A stretch of 64,000 bases of DNA from Thiotrichaceae bacterium (GTDB lineage Bacteria; Pseudomonadota; Gammaproteobacteria; Eutrophobiales; Eutrophobiaceae): contig DUBV01000022.1 in NCBI GenBank assembly GCA_012960105.1, forward strand, positions 1 to 64,000. The letters are read 5' to 3'. The notes under the pieces are model-generated. The model searched no databases. It was given only the letters and a program-made list of their open reading frames with translations, and was not told the origin of the DNA. Made by a program: the position numbers and the translations under genes. Shown here one piece after another: positions 47,279-56,414 of this stretch (the stretch's first letter is position 1; each line of letters opens with the position of its first letter).

Positions 47279-48070
47279 TTATTTGAATTGTTTAGCTTTC
47301 TTGATAACCTCATACGCCTTTCTTATTTCATGCGTACGGTCTGTAGCTATTTTCATCATCTCTTCCGGTAAACCTTTTGCGACTAGTTTATCTGGATGAT
47401 GCTGGCTCAATAATCGACGATAGGCTCTCTTTATTTCACTCTTGTTAGCTGACTCATCTATATCCAGTACCGCATAGGCTTGTTTTAATGAAGGCGAACC
47501 ATCATTGCGACCGGCTTGTGATGAACCGCTATGCATGCCACTAATCATGGCGCAAAGGTGTTCAAACTCATGTTGCGATATTCTCAGTATCTGACAGATA
47601 TTCAATAAGACCGTACGTTCAGCAGGATCCATCACGCCATCAGCGTAAGCTGCCATGATTTGTACTTCGATAAACATACGTAACAAATTTGCTCGAAAAC
47701 CGATCTCTTGGCGAAATTGTCTGACTACATCATTTAAAGGAAAGGAGTCTTTCTTACCTTCATTAAATAAATTAATGGCGCCTTTACGTTGCTCCGCATC
47801 CATATCCATTTGTTGCATAACCTGTTTGGCAAGCGCAATTTCATCTGCGGTTACTTGGCCATCGGCTTTACACACATGCCCCATTACCGAGAAGGTTGCG
47901 GTATAGAACATTGTTTGTGCACGTTCTTGCCTGCCAAAGCCTGACTGACCTGCCGGTTGCTCCATGCCCTTATCAAAGTTGTGACCCAAAGCTGCGCCTA
48001 GTACAGCGCCTATAGGACCACCAAACATCATGCCGAAGGTACCGCCGAGTATTTTTCCCCACCAATTCAT
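47279..48070 (-). CDS. djlA: Membrane-anchored DnaJ-like co-chaperone DjlA
   Basis: DjlA stimulates DnaK from the inner membrane. The 263 residues contain a glycine-rich N-terminal membrane segment (WWGKILGGTFGMMFGGPIG), a central TerB-like helical domain with KADGQVTADEIALAKQVM, and a C-terminal J domain with HPD in LLSQHHPDKLVAKG. The three-part build and length agree with DjlA. It is divergent from the methyltransferase gene across about 110 nt. Confidence 0.93.
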   Translation of the reverse strand: MNWWGKILGGTFGMMFGGPIGAVLGAALGHNFDKGMEQPAGQSGFGRQERAQTMFYTATFSVMGHVCKADGQVTADEIALAKQVMQQMDMDAEQRKGAINLFNEGKKDSFPLNDVVRQFRQEIGFRANLLRMFIEVQIMAAYADGVMDPAERTVLLNICQILRISQHEFEHLCAMISGMHSGSSQAGRNDGSPSLKQAYAVLDIDESANKSEIKRAYRRLLSQHHPDKLVAKGLPEEMMKIATDRTHEIRKAYEVIKKAKQFK

Positions 48071-48181
48071 TGTTCTTTATTACCTACCTTATGTTTAAAA
48101 ACAAATATGACTTGATTCATAACTATTCGTTATAATCATGCTTCAAATAAACAACATTACACTATCTTAACGGTAAATATC

Positions 48182-49009
48182 ATGGCTTCAACAAATAAGA
48201 AAAATAAAGAACTATCTGGCCCCACAATGGCTGAGCTAGCAGACCGCCATGTTTGTTATGAAGATTCTGTTCAATGTGTTGAATCCGAAATAGATTTTGT
48301 TGATGCCACCTATAAAAAGCTACGCAAGCGTAATGCGATAACTCTAAGAGAAGATTTTTGCGGCACTACCAATACTTCCTGCGAATGGATAAGACGTCGT
48401 AAAACCAATACCGCACTTAGTATTGATCTTGATGAAGAAGTACTGGAATGGGGCAAGAAAAATAAAATATCAAAACTGAAACCAGAGCAGGCCAAACGCT
48501 TAACCGTTATCAATGATAACGTCATCACCGTAAAAACCGAGCCTGTAGATATTGTTTTGGCAATGAATTTTAGTTACTGGCTACTATTGGAACGCGAACT
48601 CACCATCGATTATTTCAAGAGCGTCTATATCGCATTAGTCGATGACGGCATCTTTTTTCTTGATGCTTATGGTGGCTATGAAGCTTTTCAGGAATTAAAA
48701 GAAAAAACCAAACATAAAAATTTCACCTACATATGGCATCAAAGTAGATACAACCCGATAAATGGTATCGCCAAGAATCATATCCACTTTAAATTTAAAG
48801 ATGGTTCAAAAATGAAGAATGCATTCAGCTATGAGTGGCGAGTCTGGACCATGCCAGAAATAGTAAATATGTTAAGCGAAGCAGGCTTTAAACCAACAGT
48901 TTACTGGGAGCAGGCTGATGAAGATGGAGAAGGTAATGGCGTATTCATTCCGGAGACTGTAGGCGATGCGGATGCGGGTTGGATAGCGTACATTGTTGCT
49001 GAAAAATAA
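48182..49009 (+). CDS. Class I SAM-dependent methyltransferase of unknown substrate
   Basis: A 275-residue soluble protein with a class I methyltransferase layout: motif I region (LREDFCGTTNTSCEWI), then ALSIDLDEEVLEWGKK with the acidic ribose-binding residue, DIVLAMNFSYWLL as motif IV, and GIFFLDAYGGYEAFQEL. It lacks the GxGxG form of motif I, having DFCGTTN instead. A repeat element and convergent sixA lie downstream. The substrate cannot be predicted. Confidence 0.82.
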   Translation: MASTNKKNKELSGPTMAELADRHVCYEDSVQCVESEIDFVDATYKKLRKRNAITLREDFCGTTNTSCEWIRRRKTNTALSIDLDEEVLEWGKKNKISKLKPEQAKRLTVINDNVITVKTEPVDIVLAMNFSYWLLLERELTIDYFKSVYIALVDDGIFFLDAYGGYEAFQELKEKTKHKNFTYIWHQSRYNPINGIAKNHIHFKFKDGSKMKNAFSYEWRVWTMPEIVNMLSEAGFKPTVYWEQADEDGEGNGVFIPETVGDADAGWIAYIVAEK

Positions 49010-49024
49010 CCTTTCTTAATTTTA

Positions 49025-49166
49025 AAATACGCTTCAGAAAATAGAATATTTTTGCAAGTACAAGAATTCACCGCGCGCAGAACCGCAGTGTCTGTGTGAT
49101 ACATGAGGATTTGAGCACGGAGCTGACGCAGTAATTGTGAAAATAAGAATTTTCGGTAGTGTATTT
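49025..49166 (-). repeat. Stop-codon-abutting inverted-repeat element, sixA copy
   Basis: The minus-strand end AAATACACTACCGAAAATTC overlaps the sixA stop codon (49165-49167). The other end, AAATACGCTTCAGAAAATAG, is its imperfect inverted partner. The core ACTGCGTCAGCTCCGTGCTC, then AAATCCTCATGTATC, matches the hisB and fis copies closely. This is the only copy at a convergent junction, between the methyltransferase gene and sixA. Confidence 0.75.
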
Positions 49167-49665
49167 AATCTAGTTCTTTCGGTTTAATAAACTTAATTAA
49201 CTTTCCTTTATCAGAGACCGGATCGAACTGATTATCTTGATATTCAAATATCGCCAGGTTTGCCGTTGTCATACTTTCGTATTCCTTCTCTAAACCATCA
49301 GACAGAAAGTGAACTAATTGCTCCAAACCTGGATTATGTGCAACAAGCATTAAACTACTAACACCATCTTTATATAACTGAATATATTCTATCAGTGTCT
49401 CTGGACCGGCTAGATACAGATCTTTTTCATAAATAATCTTTTCCGAACCAGCAAACTGTTCTGCAACTAATGCTATCGTTTGTTTTGCCCTTACAGCAGA
49501 AGATGAAATGATTTTCTCTGGCACTCGATTATTGTCTGTCATCCATTGCCCGACACGAATGGAATTTTTTTCGCCGCGTGTCGTAATCGCACGTTCAAAA
49601 TCTGGAGTGCCTGCAACAGCCCAATCAGATTTTGCATGACGCATAATGTATAAGTGAAATGTCAT
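49165..49665 (-). CDS. sixA: Phosphohistidine phosphatase SixA
   Basis: SixA is a histidine-phosphatase-superfamily enzyme that removes phosphate from phosphohistidine in signalling proteins. The catalytic motif is LYIMRHAKSDW at the N-terminus, and the second His is in LMLVAHNPGLEQLVHFL. The ATG for MTFHLYIM was chosen, giving 166 residues; an upstream in-frame start adds four. No Shine-Dalgarno site is visible at either. It is divergent from ppx, next to phosphate-metabolism genes. The stop codon overlaps a repeat element. Confidence 0.9.
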   Translation of the reverse strand: MTFHLYIMRHAKSDWAVAGTPDFERAITTRGEKNSIRVGQWMTDNNRVPEKIISSSAVRAKQTIALVAEQFAGSEKIIYEKDLYLAGPETLIEYIQLYKDGVSSLMLVAHNPGLEQLVHFLSDGLEKEYESMTTANLAIFEYQDNQFDPVSDKGKLIKFIKPKELD

Positions 49666-49757
49666 AAATAAATACAATAATATTTTATATAATTATGCTA
49701 CATTTCAATGAAGTATGTCGCATATAAAAATATAAAAAGCATTAATCAATTTCATAT

Positions 49758-51269
49758 TTGTGGGCTATTCAAATCTTGTCAAACTCTAACGAAACCTTTG
49801 CCGCTGTCGATTTAGGATCAAACAGTTTTCATATGATTGTTGCTAATGTGGTTGATGGCCGAGCACTTATTGTTGACCGTATCAAAGAAATGGTTCGTCT
49901 TGCTGGCGGTCTTGATGAGCACCTGCAATTATCTGATGAGGCAATGGAAACCGCATTACAATGTCTGGAAAAATTTGCTCAACGTATAAAAAATATTCCT
50001 GCTGCAAATATACGTGCTGTTGGTACTAATGCTTTGCGTCAGGCAAGAAACGGTGTGGAATTTCTTGCTCGTGCCAATGTTGCTCTAGGACACAATATAG
50101 AAATTATTTCTGGTCGCGAAGAAGCTCGGCTGGTTTATCTTGGCGTCGCAAATACAATGTTCAATGATAAAGACAAACGTCTTGTCATTGATATTGGTGG
50201 CGGCAGTACCGAACTCATCATTGGCAAAGGATTCGATACTGATTTAACAGAAAGCCTGTTTATGGGTTGCGTTAACATTAGCCAACAATTTTTCAAAGAT
50301 GGCGAAATAACGGCTAAACGTTGTCGTAAAGCTCGTATTGCGGCTCTTCAAGAGTTGGAAAATATTCAAGACCTATATCGAGACTATGGCTGGGATAAAG
50401 TCATCGGCACATCTGGCAGTATTCGTGCAATTCTTGATGTTGTTATTGCTCATGGTTGGCACGAATCCCTGATTACAGCAGGGTCTTTAGCTGAATTTAG
50501 AAAAGAACTTATTGCTATAGGCCATATAAACAAAATTAAATTTGAAGAGATTTCCTCAAATCGCATTCCTATTTTAGTTGGTGGCGTTGTTATTTTATCA
50601 GCCGTGTTTGAGGCGCTGAAAATTGAATCTATGGATTTTTCAGATGGCGCGCTTCGTGAAGGCTTGCTATATGACCAGATTGGTCGACAACATGATCTGG
50701 ATATTCGTGACAAAACGGTCGACCGTTTAATGAATCGTTACAGTGTTGATAATGATCATGCGACAGGGGTAGAGAATATAACTCGGCACATATTTAAAAA
50801 TGTGAAGTCCGAGTGGCAATTAGAAAAAAAAGAAGACTTAAAAATGATTCGTTGGGCTGCGCGTTTACATGGTGTTGGTTTAGCGATTGCACATAGTCAA
50901 TACCATAAGCACGGCGCCTATCTATTAAGTAATTCAGACATGCCCGGCTTTTCCCGACACGAACAAAACTTGTTAAGTATTCTTGTTCGATTACATCGAC
51001 GAAAAATCACACTCGAAAGCTTTGAACAGGTAACGGAAGAAATAAAAAACAAGCTTGTTAAACTAACTATTATTTTAAGACTGGCAATTATTTTAAGTCG
51101 TAGTCGAAAATCAACAACTAAACCGACTGTTGATGTAAAAATAAATAAGAGAAAAATTGAATTAACATTTCAGGAGGGCTGGCTGGAAGAACACCCGCTT
51201 ACCGAAGCCGATCTTGAAACAGAAGCGAACTACCTTTCAGTTACTGACTACAAACTCAGTTTCAATTAA
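49758..51269 (+). CDS. ppx: Exopolyphosphatase
   Basis: Ppx (and related GppA) hydrolyse polyphosphate or pppGpp. The 503 residues have the ASKHA-fold motifs TFAAVDLGSNSFHMIVA, RLVIDIGGGSTELIIG and SGSIRAILDV, with a C-terminal HD-like helical part (ARLHGVGLAIAHSQYHKHGAYLL). The frame begins at a TTG (49758); a second TTG at 49776 also fits, and neither has a clear ribosome site. ppk1 is convergent downstream, the usual pairing. Ppx against GppA cannot be settled, but the length and neighbourhood favour Ppx. Confidence 0.93.
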   Translation: MWAIQILSNSNETFAAVDLGSNSFHMIVANVVDGRALIVDRIKEMVRLAGGLDEHLQLSDEAMETALQCLEKFAQRIKNIPAANIRAVGTNALRQARNGVEFLARANVALGHNIEIISGREEARLVYLGVANTMFNDKDKRLVIDIGGGSTELIIGKGFDTDLTESLFMGCVNISQQFFKDGEITAKRCRKARIAALQELENIQDLYRDYGWDKVIGTSGSIRAILDVVIAHGWHESLITAGSLAEFRKELIAIGHINKIKFEEISSNRIPILVGGVVILSAVFEALKIESMDFSDGALREGLLYDQIGRQHDLDIRDKTVDRLMNRYSVDNDHATGVENITRHIFKNVKSEWQLEKKEDLKMIRWAARLHGVGLAIAHSQYHKHGAYLLSNSDMPGFSRHEQNLLSILVRLHRRKITLESFEQVTEEIKNKLVKLTIILRLAIILSRSRKSTTKPTVDVKINKRKIELTFQEGWLEEHPLTEADLETEANYLSVTDYKLSFN

Positions 51270-51280
51270 TGTTAAATAAC

Positions 51281-53350
51281 TTAACTGCAGTATTGATCTA
51301 GTAATACCTGCTGCGCCGCTCTCGGTTTAGCATTGCCGGCTTTAGCCCGACGATAACTTCCACCTTCTTGTAAGATCCATGCCTGAGTATTATCAGAGAG
51401 ATAATTCAGCAAACCGAATTTAATAAGTTTGTCGCGCGGTCGTTTTTCTTCGATTGGGAAACAAGCTTCAACACGATGAAATAAATTGCGTTGCATCCAG
51501 TCTGCGCTGGAACAATAAACATTTGGTTCACCATCATTATGAAAATAATAAATACGCGTGTGTTCAAGAAAGCGTCCAATAATTGAACGTACCTTAATAT
51601 TTTCCGAGATACCTTTAACACCCGGTCGCAAACAACAGATTCCTCGAATAATCAGATCAACTTTTACACCAGCAATGGAGGCTTTATATAAAGCGCGAAT
51701 AATTTCAGGTTCAACCAGCGCATTCATCTTGGCAATAATTCGCGCTTCCTTTCCGGCCTTGGCATTGTTCGTTTCTTGTGTAATAAAATCGAGCATGCCT
51801 TTATGTAACGTAAAAGGGGACTGCAATAATTTTTTCAACTTTGTCGCGCGGCCCAAGCCGGTCATTTGATGAAATAATTTATTAACATCTTCGCCTACAG
51901 CCTGATCAGCAGTTAGTAAACCATAGTCCGTATAAAGTCTTGCAGTACGCGCATGATAATTTCCTGTGCCAAGATGAACATAGCGACGCAATGAACGACC
52001 TTCTCTTCTTACTACCATGATCATCTTTGCATGGGTTTTAAAGCCAACAACACCATAAACAACATGTGCACCAGCTTCTTGTAATTTATTCGCTAGCTCA
52101 ATATTTGCTTCTTCATCAAAACGCGCAAGTAATTCAATAACGACGGTCACTTCTTTCCCTGCACGCGCGGCATCTTTAAGTGCACTTACAATCGCTGAAT
52201 CCGCACCGGTTCGATATAAAGTTTGTTTTATAGATAAGACCGCCGGATCGTTTGCTGCTTGTCTAACAAAATCAACAATTGGCGCAAATGACTGAAATGG
52301 ATGTAATAATAAAATATCACCATTATGTAAGATATCAAAAATACTTGCTGTCTTTAGCAATCGAGGTGGTATGCCTGGCGTAAAACCATGGAAGACAAGC
52401 TCAGGTCGATCGACTAAATCATGAAGTTGTAACAAACGATTCAGGTTTACTGGCCCATGCACTTTATACAATGCATCATCTGATAATTTAAACTGATCAA
52501 GTAAAAAGTCACTGATCTCTTTCGAACAATTATCGGCTACTTCCAAACGAACAGCATCATTATAACGTCGAGATGGCAACTCACCTTCCAATGCACGTAA
52601 CAAGTCACCCACTTCTTCGTCGTCAACAAATAGATCACTATTTCGAGTCACACGAAATTGATAACAACCTTTCACCTTCATGCCAGGAAATAATTCACTC
52701 ACATGCGCATGCAATACAGAAGACAATAAAATAAAATCATGAGTTCTGGTTGAATACTCTTTGGGTACTTCTATTACGCGTGGCAAAGAACGCGGCGCTT
52801 GCACAATAGCAAAGCCTCCTTCTCGACCAAAAGCATCTTTACCTTCAAGCGTAACAATGAAATATAAATTCTTGTTTAACACCCGTGGAAAAGGATGAGT
52901 GGGATCCAGACCAATGGGACTAAGAATGGGAATCAACTCACGATTGAAATAACGTTTAACCCAGCGTGCTAATTTTGGCTTCCACTGTGCGCGTCGCAGG
53001 ATACGAATCTTTTCTTTGGACAATTCGGGAATAAGCACATCATTCAATATTTTATATTGCTCTTCTACCAATTCGTGCGCGACTTCACTTATCTTCTTTA
53101 AAACTTCAACAGGAGTCAGATTATCTTCACCTGTTTGTACCGATCCGTATTTAACCTGTTGATTCAGACCGGCAACACGAATCTCAAAAAATTCATCCAG
53201 ATTAGTACTGGCAATACAAAGAAAACGTAAGCGCTCCAAAAGAGGGTTGCTTTCATCTTTGGCCTGTTCAAAAACACGGCGATTAAACTCTAATAGACTC
53301 AATTCTCGATTGAGATAAAGTTCAGATAATTTTAAATTTAGTGCGACCAT
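51281..53350 (-). CDS. ppk1: Polyphosphate kinase 1
   Basis: Ppk1 builds polyphosphate from ATP. The ATG at 53350 starts MVALNLKLSELYLNRELSLLEFNRR, with AAGG 8 nt upstream, giving 689 residues; the frame from 53449 adds 33 residues of no family likeness. Landmarks are LLHPFQSFAPIVDFV, IKQTLYRTGADSAIV, the autophosphorylated-His region HLGTGNYHARTARLYTDYG, and VYCSSADWMQRNL. Convergent with ppx and divergent from the DUF47-pit pair, it forms a polyphosphate/phosphate neighbourhood. Confidence 0.97.
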   Translation of the reverse strand: MVALNLKLSELYLNRELSLLEFNRRVFEQAKDESNPLLERLRFLCIASTNLDEFFEIRVAGLNQQVKYGSVQTGEDNLTPVEVLKKISEVAHELVEEQYKILNDVLIPELSKEKIRILRRAQWKPKLARWVKRYFNRELIPILSPIGLDPTHPFPRVLNKNLYFIVTLEGKDAFGREGGFAIVQAPRSLPRVIEVPKEYSTRTHDFILLSSVLHAHVSELFPGMKVKGCYQFRVTRNSDLFVDDEEVGDLLRALEGELPSRRYNDAVRLEVADNCSKEISDFLLDQFKLSDDALYKVHGPVNLNRLLQLHDLVDRPELVFHGFTPGIPPRLLKTASIFDILHNGDILLLHPFQSFAPIVDFVRQAANDPAVLSIKQTLYRTGADSAIVSALKDAARAGKEVTVVIELLARFDEEANIELANKLQEAGAHVVYGVVGFKTHAKMIMVVRREGRSLRRYVHLGTGNYHARTARLYTDYGLLTADQAVGEDVNKLFHQMTGLGRATKLKKLLQSPFTLHKGMLDFITQETNNAKAGKEARIIAKMNALVEPEIIRALYKASIAGVKVDLIIRGICCLRPGVKGISENIKVRSIIGRFLEHTRIYYFHNDGEPNVYCSSADWMQRNLFHRVEACFPIEEKRPRDKLIKFGLLNYLSDNTQAWILQEGGSYRRAKAGNAKPRAAQQVLLDQYCS

Positions 53351-53487
53351 TGAAAGCCTTGTTTTTGTATTAAATATCCTGCATACATATAGTATAGGTA
53401 TCGGAAATATATCGATTTGATATGAATCAATATTATTCAGAAAAATCATGCGTTAAACAAAAAAAGACTGTTTAAAGCATACAATCG

Positions 53488-53499
53488 TGTAATATTACA
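53488..53499. promoter_or_regulatory. Short palindrome in the ppk1/DUF47 divergent promoter region
   Basis: TGTAATATTACA is a perfect 12-bp palindrome in the 240-nt gap between the ppk1 and DUF47 starts. It is a candidate operator. It does not resemble a Pho box, which consists of direct repeats of CTGTCAT. Confidence 0.3.
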
Positions 53500-53590
53500 G
53501 TTTAGCTTTTTTATATTACATGTTCATGAAAGACTCTGTATTTGTTAAATAATATATGAATGCTTGTATAACAATCAGGACGCACGACTA

Positions 53591-54271
53591 ATGGCTCAAT
53601 CCAACTATTTTTCCCGTATATTTGCCAGTTCACCAGTAACTCCCCTACAAAAACACATCGACAAGGTTGTTTTATGTGTCGAGGAATTAATTCCTTACTT
53701 TGAAGCGGTCATTAAGGATGACTGGGATCAGGCCACCAAGACTCAGGCAAAGCTGGTTGAGCTTGAGAATGAAGCGGACGAGATCAAAAACGAATTACGT
53801 ATGAGCATCCCTTCCAGCCTGTTTATGCCTATCGATCGCAGAGATGTACTTGAAGTCCTAGACTTGCAAGATCAAATTGCAAATAAAGCCAAAGATATTT
53901 CCGGATTAACACTGGGCAGAAAAATGTCTCTGCCTGAGAGTATTAGTGCTCCCTATATGGAGTTCCTTAAACGCTGTATCGATGCGACTCAACAAGCACA
54001 AGTTGCTATTAACGAACTAGATGAATTAGTTGTCACCGGTTTTCGCGGAGATGAAGCCATTCGCGTTAAAAAAATGATAGAAGAATTGCATGCGATTGAA
54101 GGTGAGACCGATGAAATTCAAATCACAGTACGCGCAGGACTTTATAAAGTTGAACAGGAGCTATCTCCTATCGATGTTATGTTTATCTACAAAATAATCG
54201 AATGGACAGGTGATCTTGCTGATACAGCACAAAGCACCGGTAACCGTCTCCAGTTAATGCTAGCCAAATAA
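53591..54271 (+). CDS. DUF47/PhoU-like phosphate-transport accessory protein
   Basis: A 226-residue all-helical protein of the DUF47 (TIGR00153) family, related to PhoU, often encoded just before a Pit phosphate permease. Features are LVELENEADEIKNELR near residue 55 and MFIYKIIEWTGDLADTAQSTGNRL at the C-terminus. The ATG MAQSNYF has CAGGA upstream; a TTG nine codons earlier is less likely. pit follows after 23 nt. It probably modulates phosphate uptake through Pit. Confidence 0.9.
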   Translation: MAQSNYFSRIFASSPVTPLQKHIDKVVLCVEELIPYFEAVIKDDWDQATKTQAKLVELENEADEIKNELRMSIPSSLFMPIDRRDVLEVLDLQDQIANKAKDISGLTLGRKMSLPESISAPYMEFLKRCIDATQQAQVAINELDELVVTGFRGDEAIRVKKMIEELHAIEGETDEIQITVRAGLYKVEQELSPIDVMFIYKIIEWTGDLADTAQSTGNRLQLMLAK

Positions 54272-54294
54272 CAATAAAATAAACTTTTTTAATT

Positions 54295-55548
54295 ATGGAC
54301 CATTCAATAATATATCTCGTATTGGCGGGCTGTTTCGGCCTATTCATGGCTTGGGGCATCGGTGCAAACGATGTCGCTAATGCGATGGCAACATCGGTTG
54401 GCTCTAAAGCTTTAACACTTAGAAATGCCGTTATCATTGCAGCAATTTTTGAATTCGCTGGTGCTTTTCTTGCTGGTGGACAAGTTACCGCGACAATACG
54501 CAAAGGTATTATCGACGCTAGCCTCTTATCAAACTCTCCGGAACTACTAGTCTACGGTATGTTGGCCGCCTTATTGTCCGCCGGTATTTGGTTATTAGTT
54601 GCAACACAGTATGGCTTACCGGTTTCAACCACTCATTCTATTGTCGGCGCGATTGTTGGTTTTGCTGCAGTTGGTATCGGTATGGAAGCGGTTAACTGGG
54701 GTAAAGTTGGTTCTATTGCTGCGAGCTGGGTGGTGTCGCCGGTGATAGCGGGAGCATTAGCCTATGCCTTATTTCGTAGTGTGCAAATTTTAATACTCGA
54801 TACGTCAAACCCGATGAAAAACGCAAAACGTTTTGTGCCGTTTTATATTTTTCTAACGGGAGCAATGATCTCATTAGTCACTATGTTTAAGGGTTTAAAA
54901 CATATTGGTCTAGACTTAACTAACCTCGAGTGTTACGGAATCAGCGTTATTATCGGTGCCTTATGTGCCATTATTGGTTCATATTTAATCAAAAGATTAT
55001 CGTTTAAAAAACGTGAGGTACATTCCTACCAGTTCCATGATGTTGAACTGGTCTTTGGTGTATTAATGATTTTTACCGCATGCGCTATGGCGTTTGCTCA
55101 CGGTTCTAATGATGTCGCTAATGCGGTGGGGCCAGTTGCGGCTATTGTTAGCATCGTTACTAATAATGGTGTCATTGCACAAAATTCAATTATGCCTATC
55201 TGGATTTTACTACTCGGCGCAGTCGGTATCGTCGCTGGTTTGATGATGTATGGTCACAAGGTTATTGCCACCGTAGGTTCGGGCATTACCGATCTAACAC
55301 CAAGCCGCGGTTTCTGTTGCAACCTTGCGGCTTCAACAACCGTTGTTATTGCTTCTGGAACCGGCCTACCAATTTCAACAACGCATACGCTCGTCGGTGC
55401 AGTATTAGGTGTAGGTTTTGCACGTGGTATCTCAGCGTTGAATTTACGCGTGATTGGTTCGATATTTATGTCGTGGGTTATTACCTTGCCGGCAGGCGCA
55501 ATACTGGCAATTATCTTCTTCTATATCTTGAAAACAATATTTGCCTAA
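54295..55548 (+). CDS. pit: Inorganic phosphate transporter, PiT family
   Basis: A low-affinity phosphate permease of the inner membrane, 417 residues, with about ten hydrophobic segments. The two family signatures are GIGANDVANAMATSVGSKALT near residue 22 and AHGSNDVANAVGPVAAI near 268, the inverted duplicated halves of PiT proteins. Two further repeat motifs, GLPVSTTHSIVGAIVG and GLPISTTHTLVGAVLG, also fit. It is co-oriented with the DUF47 gene and close to ppk1 and ppx. Confidence 0.95.
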   Translation: MDHSIIYLVLAGCFGLFMAWGIGANDVANAMATSVGSKALTLRNAVIIAAIFEFAGAFLAGGQVTATIRKGIIDASLLSNSPELLVYGMLAALLSAGIWLLVATQYGLPVSTTHSIVGAIVGFAAVGIGMEAVNWGKVGSIAASWVVSPVIAGALAYALFRSVQILILDTSNPMKNAKRFVPFYIFLTGAMISLVTMFKGLKHIGLDLTNLECYGISVIIGALCAIIGSYLIKRLSFKKREVHSYQFHDVELVFGVLMIFTACAMAFAHGSNDVANAVGPVAAIVSIVTNNGVIAQNSIMPIWILLLGAVGIVAGLMMYGHKVIATVGSGITDLTPSRGFCCNLAASTTVVIASGTGLPISTTHTLVGAVLGVGFARGISALNLRVIGSIFMSWVITLPAGAILAIIFFYILKTIFA

Positions 55549-55696
55549 GAATTAGCTATAAAACCCTAAAACACACTCATCTAGATGATGATTAGGTAGG
55601 GAACGAATGGAACAGAACCTTCTTCATTCTCTTTGCGCGCTCAAGTTTACTGGTAAGTAATAGTTAAGCGTTTTTATTCCCATGGATGGGAAGTAT

Positions 55697-55726
55697 GTCG
55701 CGAGAGGGCAGGACGCCCGTAGCGAC
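55697..55726 (+). repeat. GGGCAGGACGCCCGTAGCGAC hairpin repeat, copy 1
   Basis: GTCGC (55697-55701) pairs with GCGAC (55722-55726), enclosing a GGGC/GCCC stem. Copies 2 and 3 lie at about 55804-55830 and 56873-56910. The unit ends in CGTAGCGAC in copies 1 and 3. Confidence 0.6.
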
Positions 55727-55803
55727 GCGGTGATGTGACTGAGTTTTTAATCCTTGGCAAACAGCAGGAGCGGCTGCTTCAGTAATCTCAATTTAATAAC
55801 GTA

Positions 55804-55830
55804 GGCAGGACACCCGTAGCGGCGTGGTGA
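55804..55830 (+). repeat. GGCAGGACACCCGTAGCGGCG repeat, copy 2
   Basis: It differs from copy 1 at a few positions, shares the following GGTG and is followed by a similar TTGAGTTTTAA stretch (copy 1: CTGAGTTTTTAA). The two units are therefore an imperfect direct repeat about 97 nt apart. Confidence 0.55.
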
Positions 55831-55870
55831 ATAGCTTGAGTTTTAACTTAGATCTTATATATTCTGCACC

Positions 55871-56269
55871 ATGACTGAAGAACAAAGAAATAATCCGCTA
55901 CACGGCATTAAGTTAGAAGCGCTGCTAACCGAGTTGCTGGAACATTACGACTGGGAAGACTTGGCCGAGGCGATAAATCTCAATTGTTTCAAGAGTAACC
56001 CCAGTATCAAGTCTTCATTAAAGTTTCTTCGTAAATTTCCCTGGGCTAGAGAAAAAGTAGAAAGTTTTTATTTGTATAGATATAAACGTCTGCTTCGACC
56101 CAATGACGAGCAATACGAGTTGCCACCAAGAGAGCGAACCATTCTTCCTAAAAAAGAATCACATGCATCAGAAATAAACCCTAGCAATGAACCAGCAGAA
56201 GATGTCTGGGGCAATTGGAAGAAAAAGAATAACGACGTCGACTCTGAACCTGAATCTAATGATGACTAG
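55871..56269 (+). CDS. VF530-type (DUF2132) protein with acidic-basic tail
   Basis: The first 65 residues match the small VF530 DNA-binding-like family: [26 protein letters not shown] and [33 protein letters not shown]. The whole protein has 132 residues, with an extra tail from about residue 75 rich in Glu, Lys and Asp that ends DSEPESNDD. No membrane segment is seen. Its role is unknown. Confidence 0.85.
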   Translation: MTEEQRNNPLHGIKLEALLTELLEHYDWEDLAEAINLNCFKSNPSIKSSLKFLRKFPWAREKVESFYLYRYKRLLRPNDEQYELPPRERTILPKKESHASEINPSNEPAEDVWGNWKKKNNDVDSEPESNDD

Positions 56270-56414
56270 ATAACATCATTGCCTGTTTTACTAATCGTAA
56301 TTAATGATTAGCTTCTTAACTTAATTTACCCAATCGAGAGAATTGTTAGTTTGCTAGAGTCGCACTACTATTAACCCGCTTAAAGTTAAATAATATTTAT
56401 ATGGAGATTTTATT

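Larger units (their letters stand above)
55549..55870. other. 322-nt intergenic region with short hairpin repeats
   Basis: This stretch between pit and the VF530 gene has no plausible gene. It contains the palindrome TTCCCATGGATGGGAA (55677-55692) and two related copies of GGCAGGACRCCCGTAGCGRCG (55707 and 55804 regions). The remainder shows no recognisable structure. Confidence 0.6.

Noticed and set aside
53450-53590. Pho box before ppk1 or the DUF47 gene
   Set aside because: No pair of CTGTCAT direct repeats is present. The only notable site is the palindrome TGTAATATTACA.
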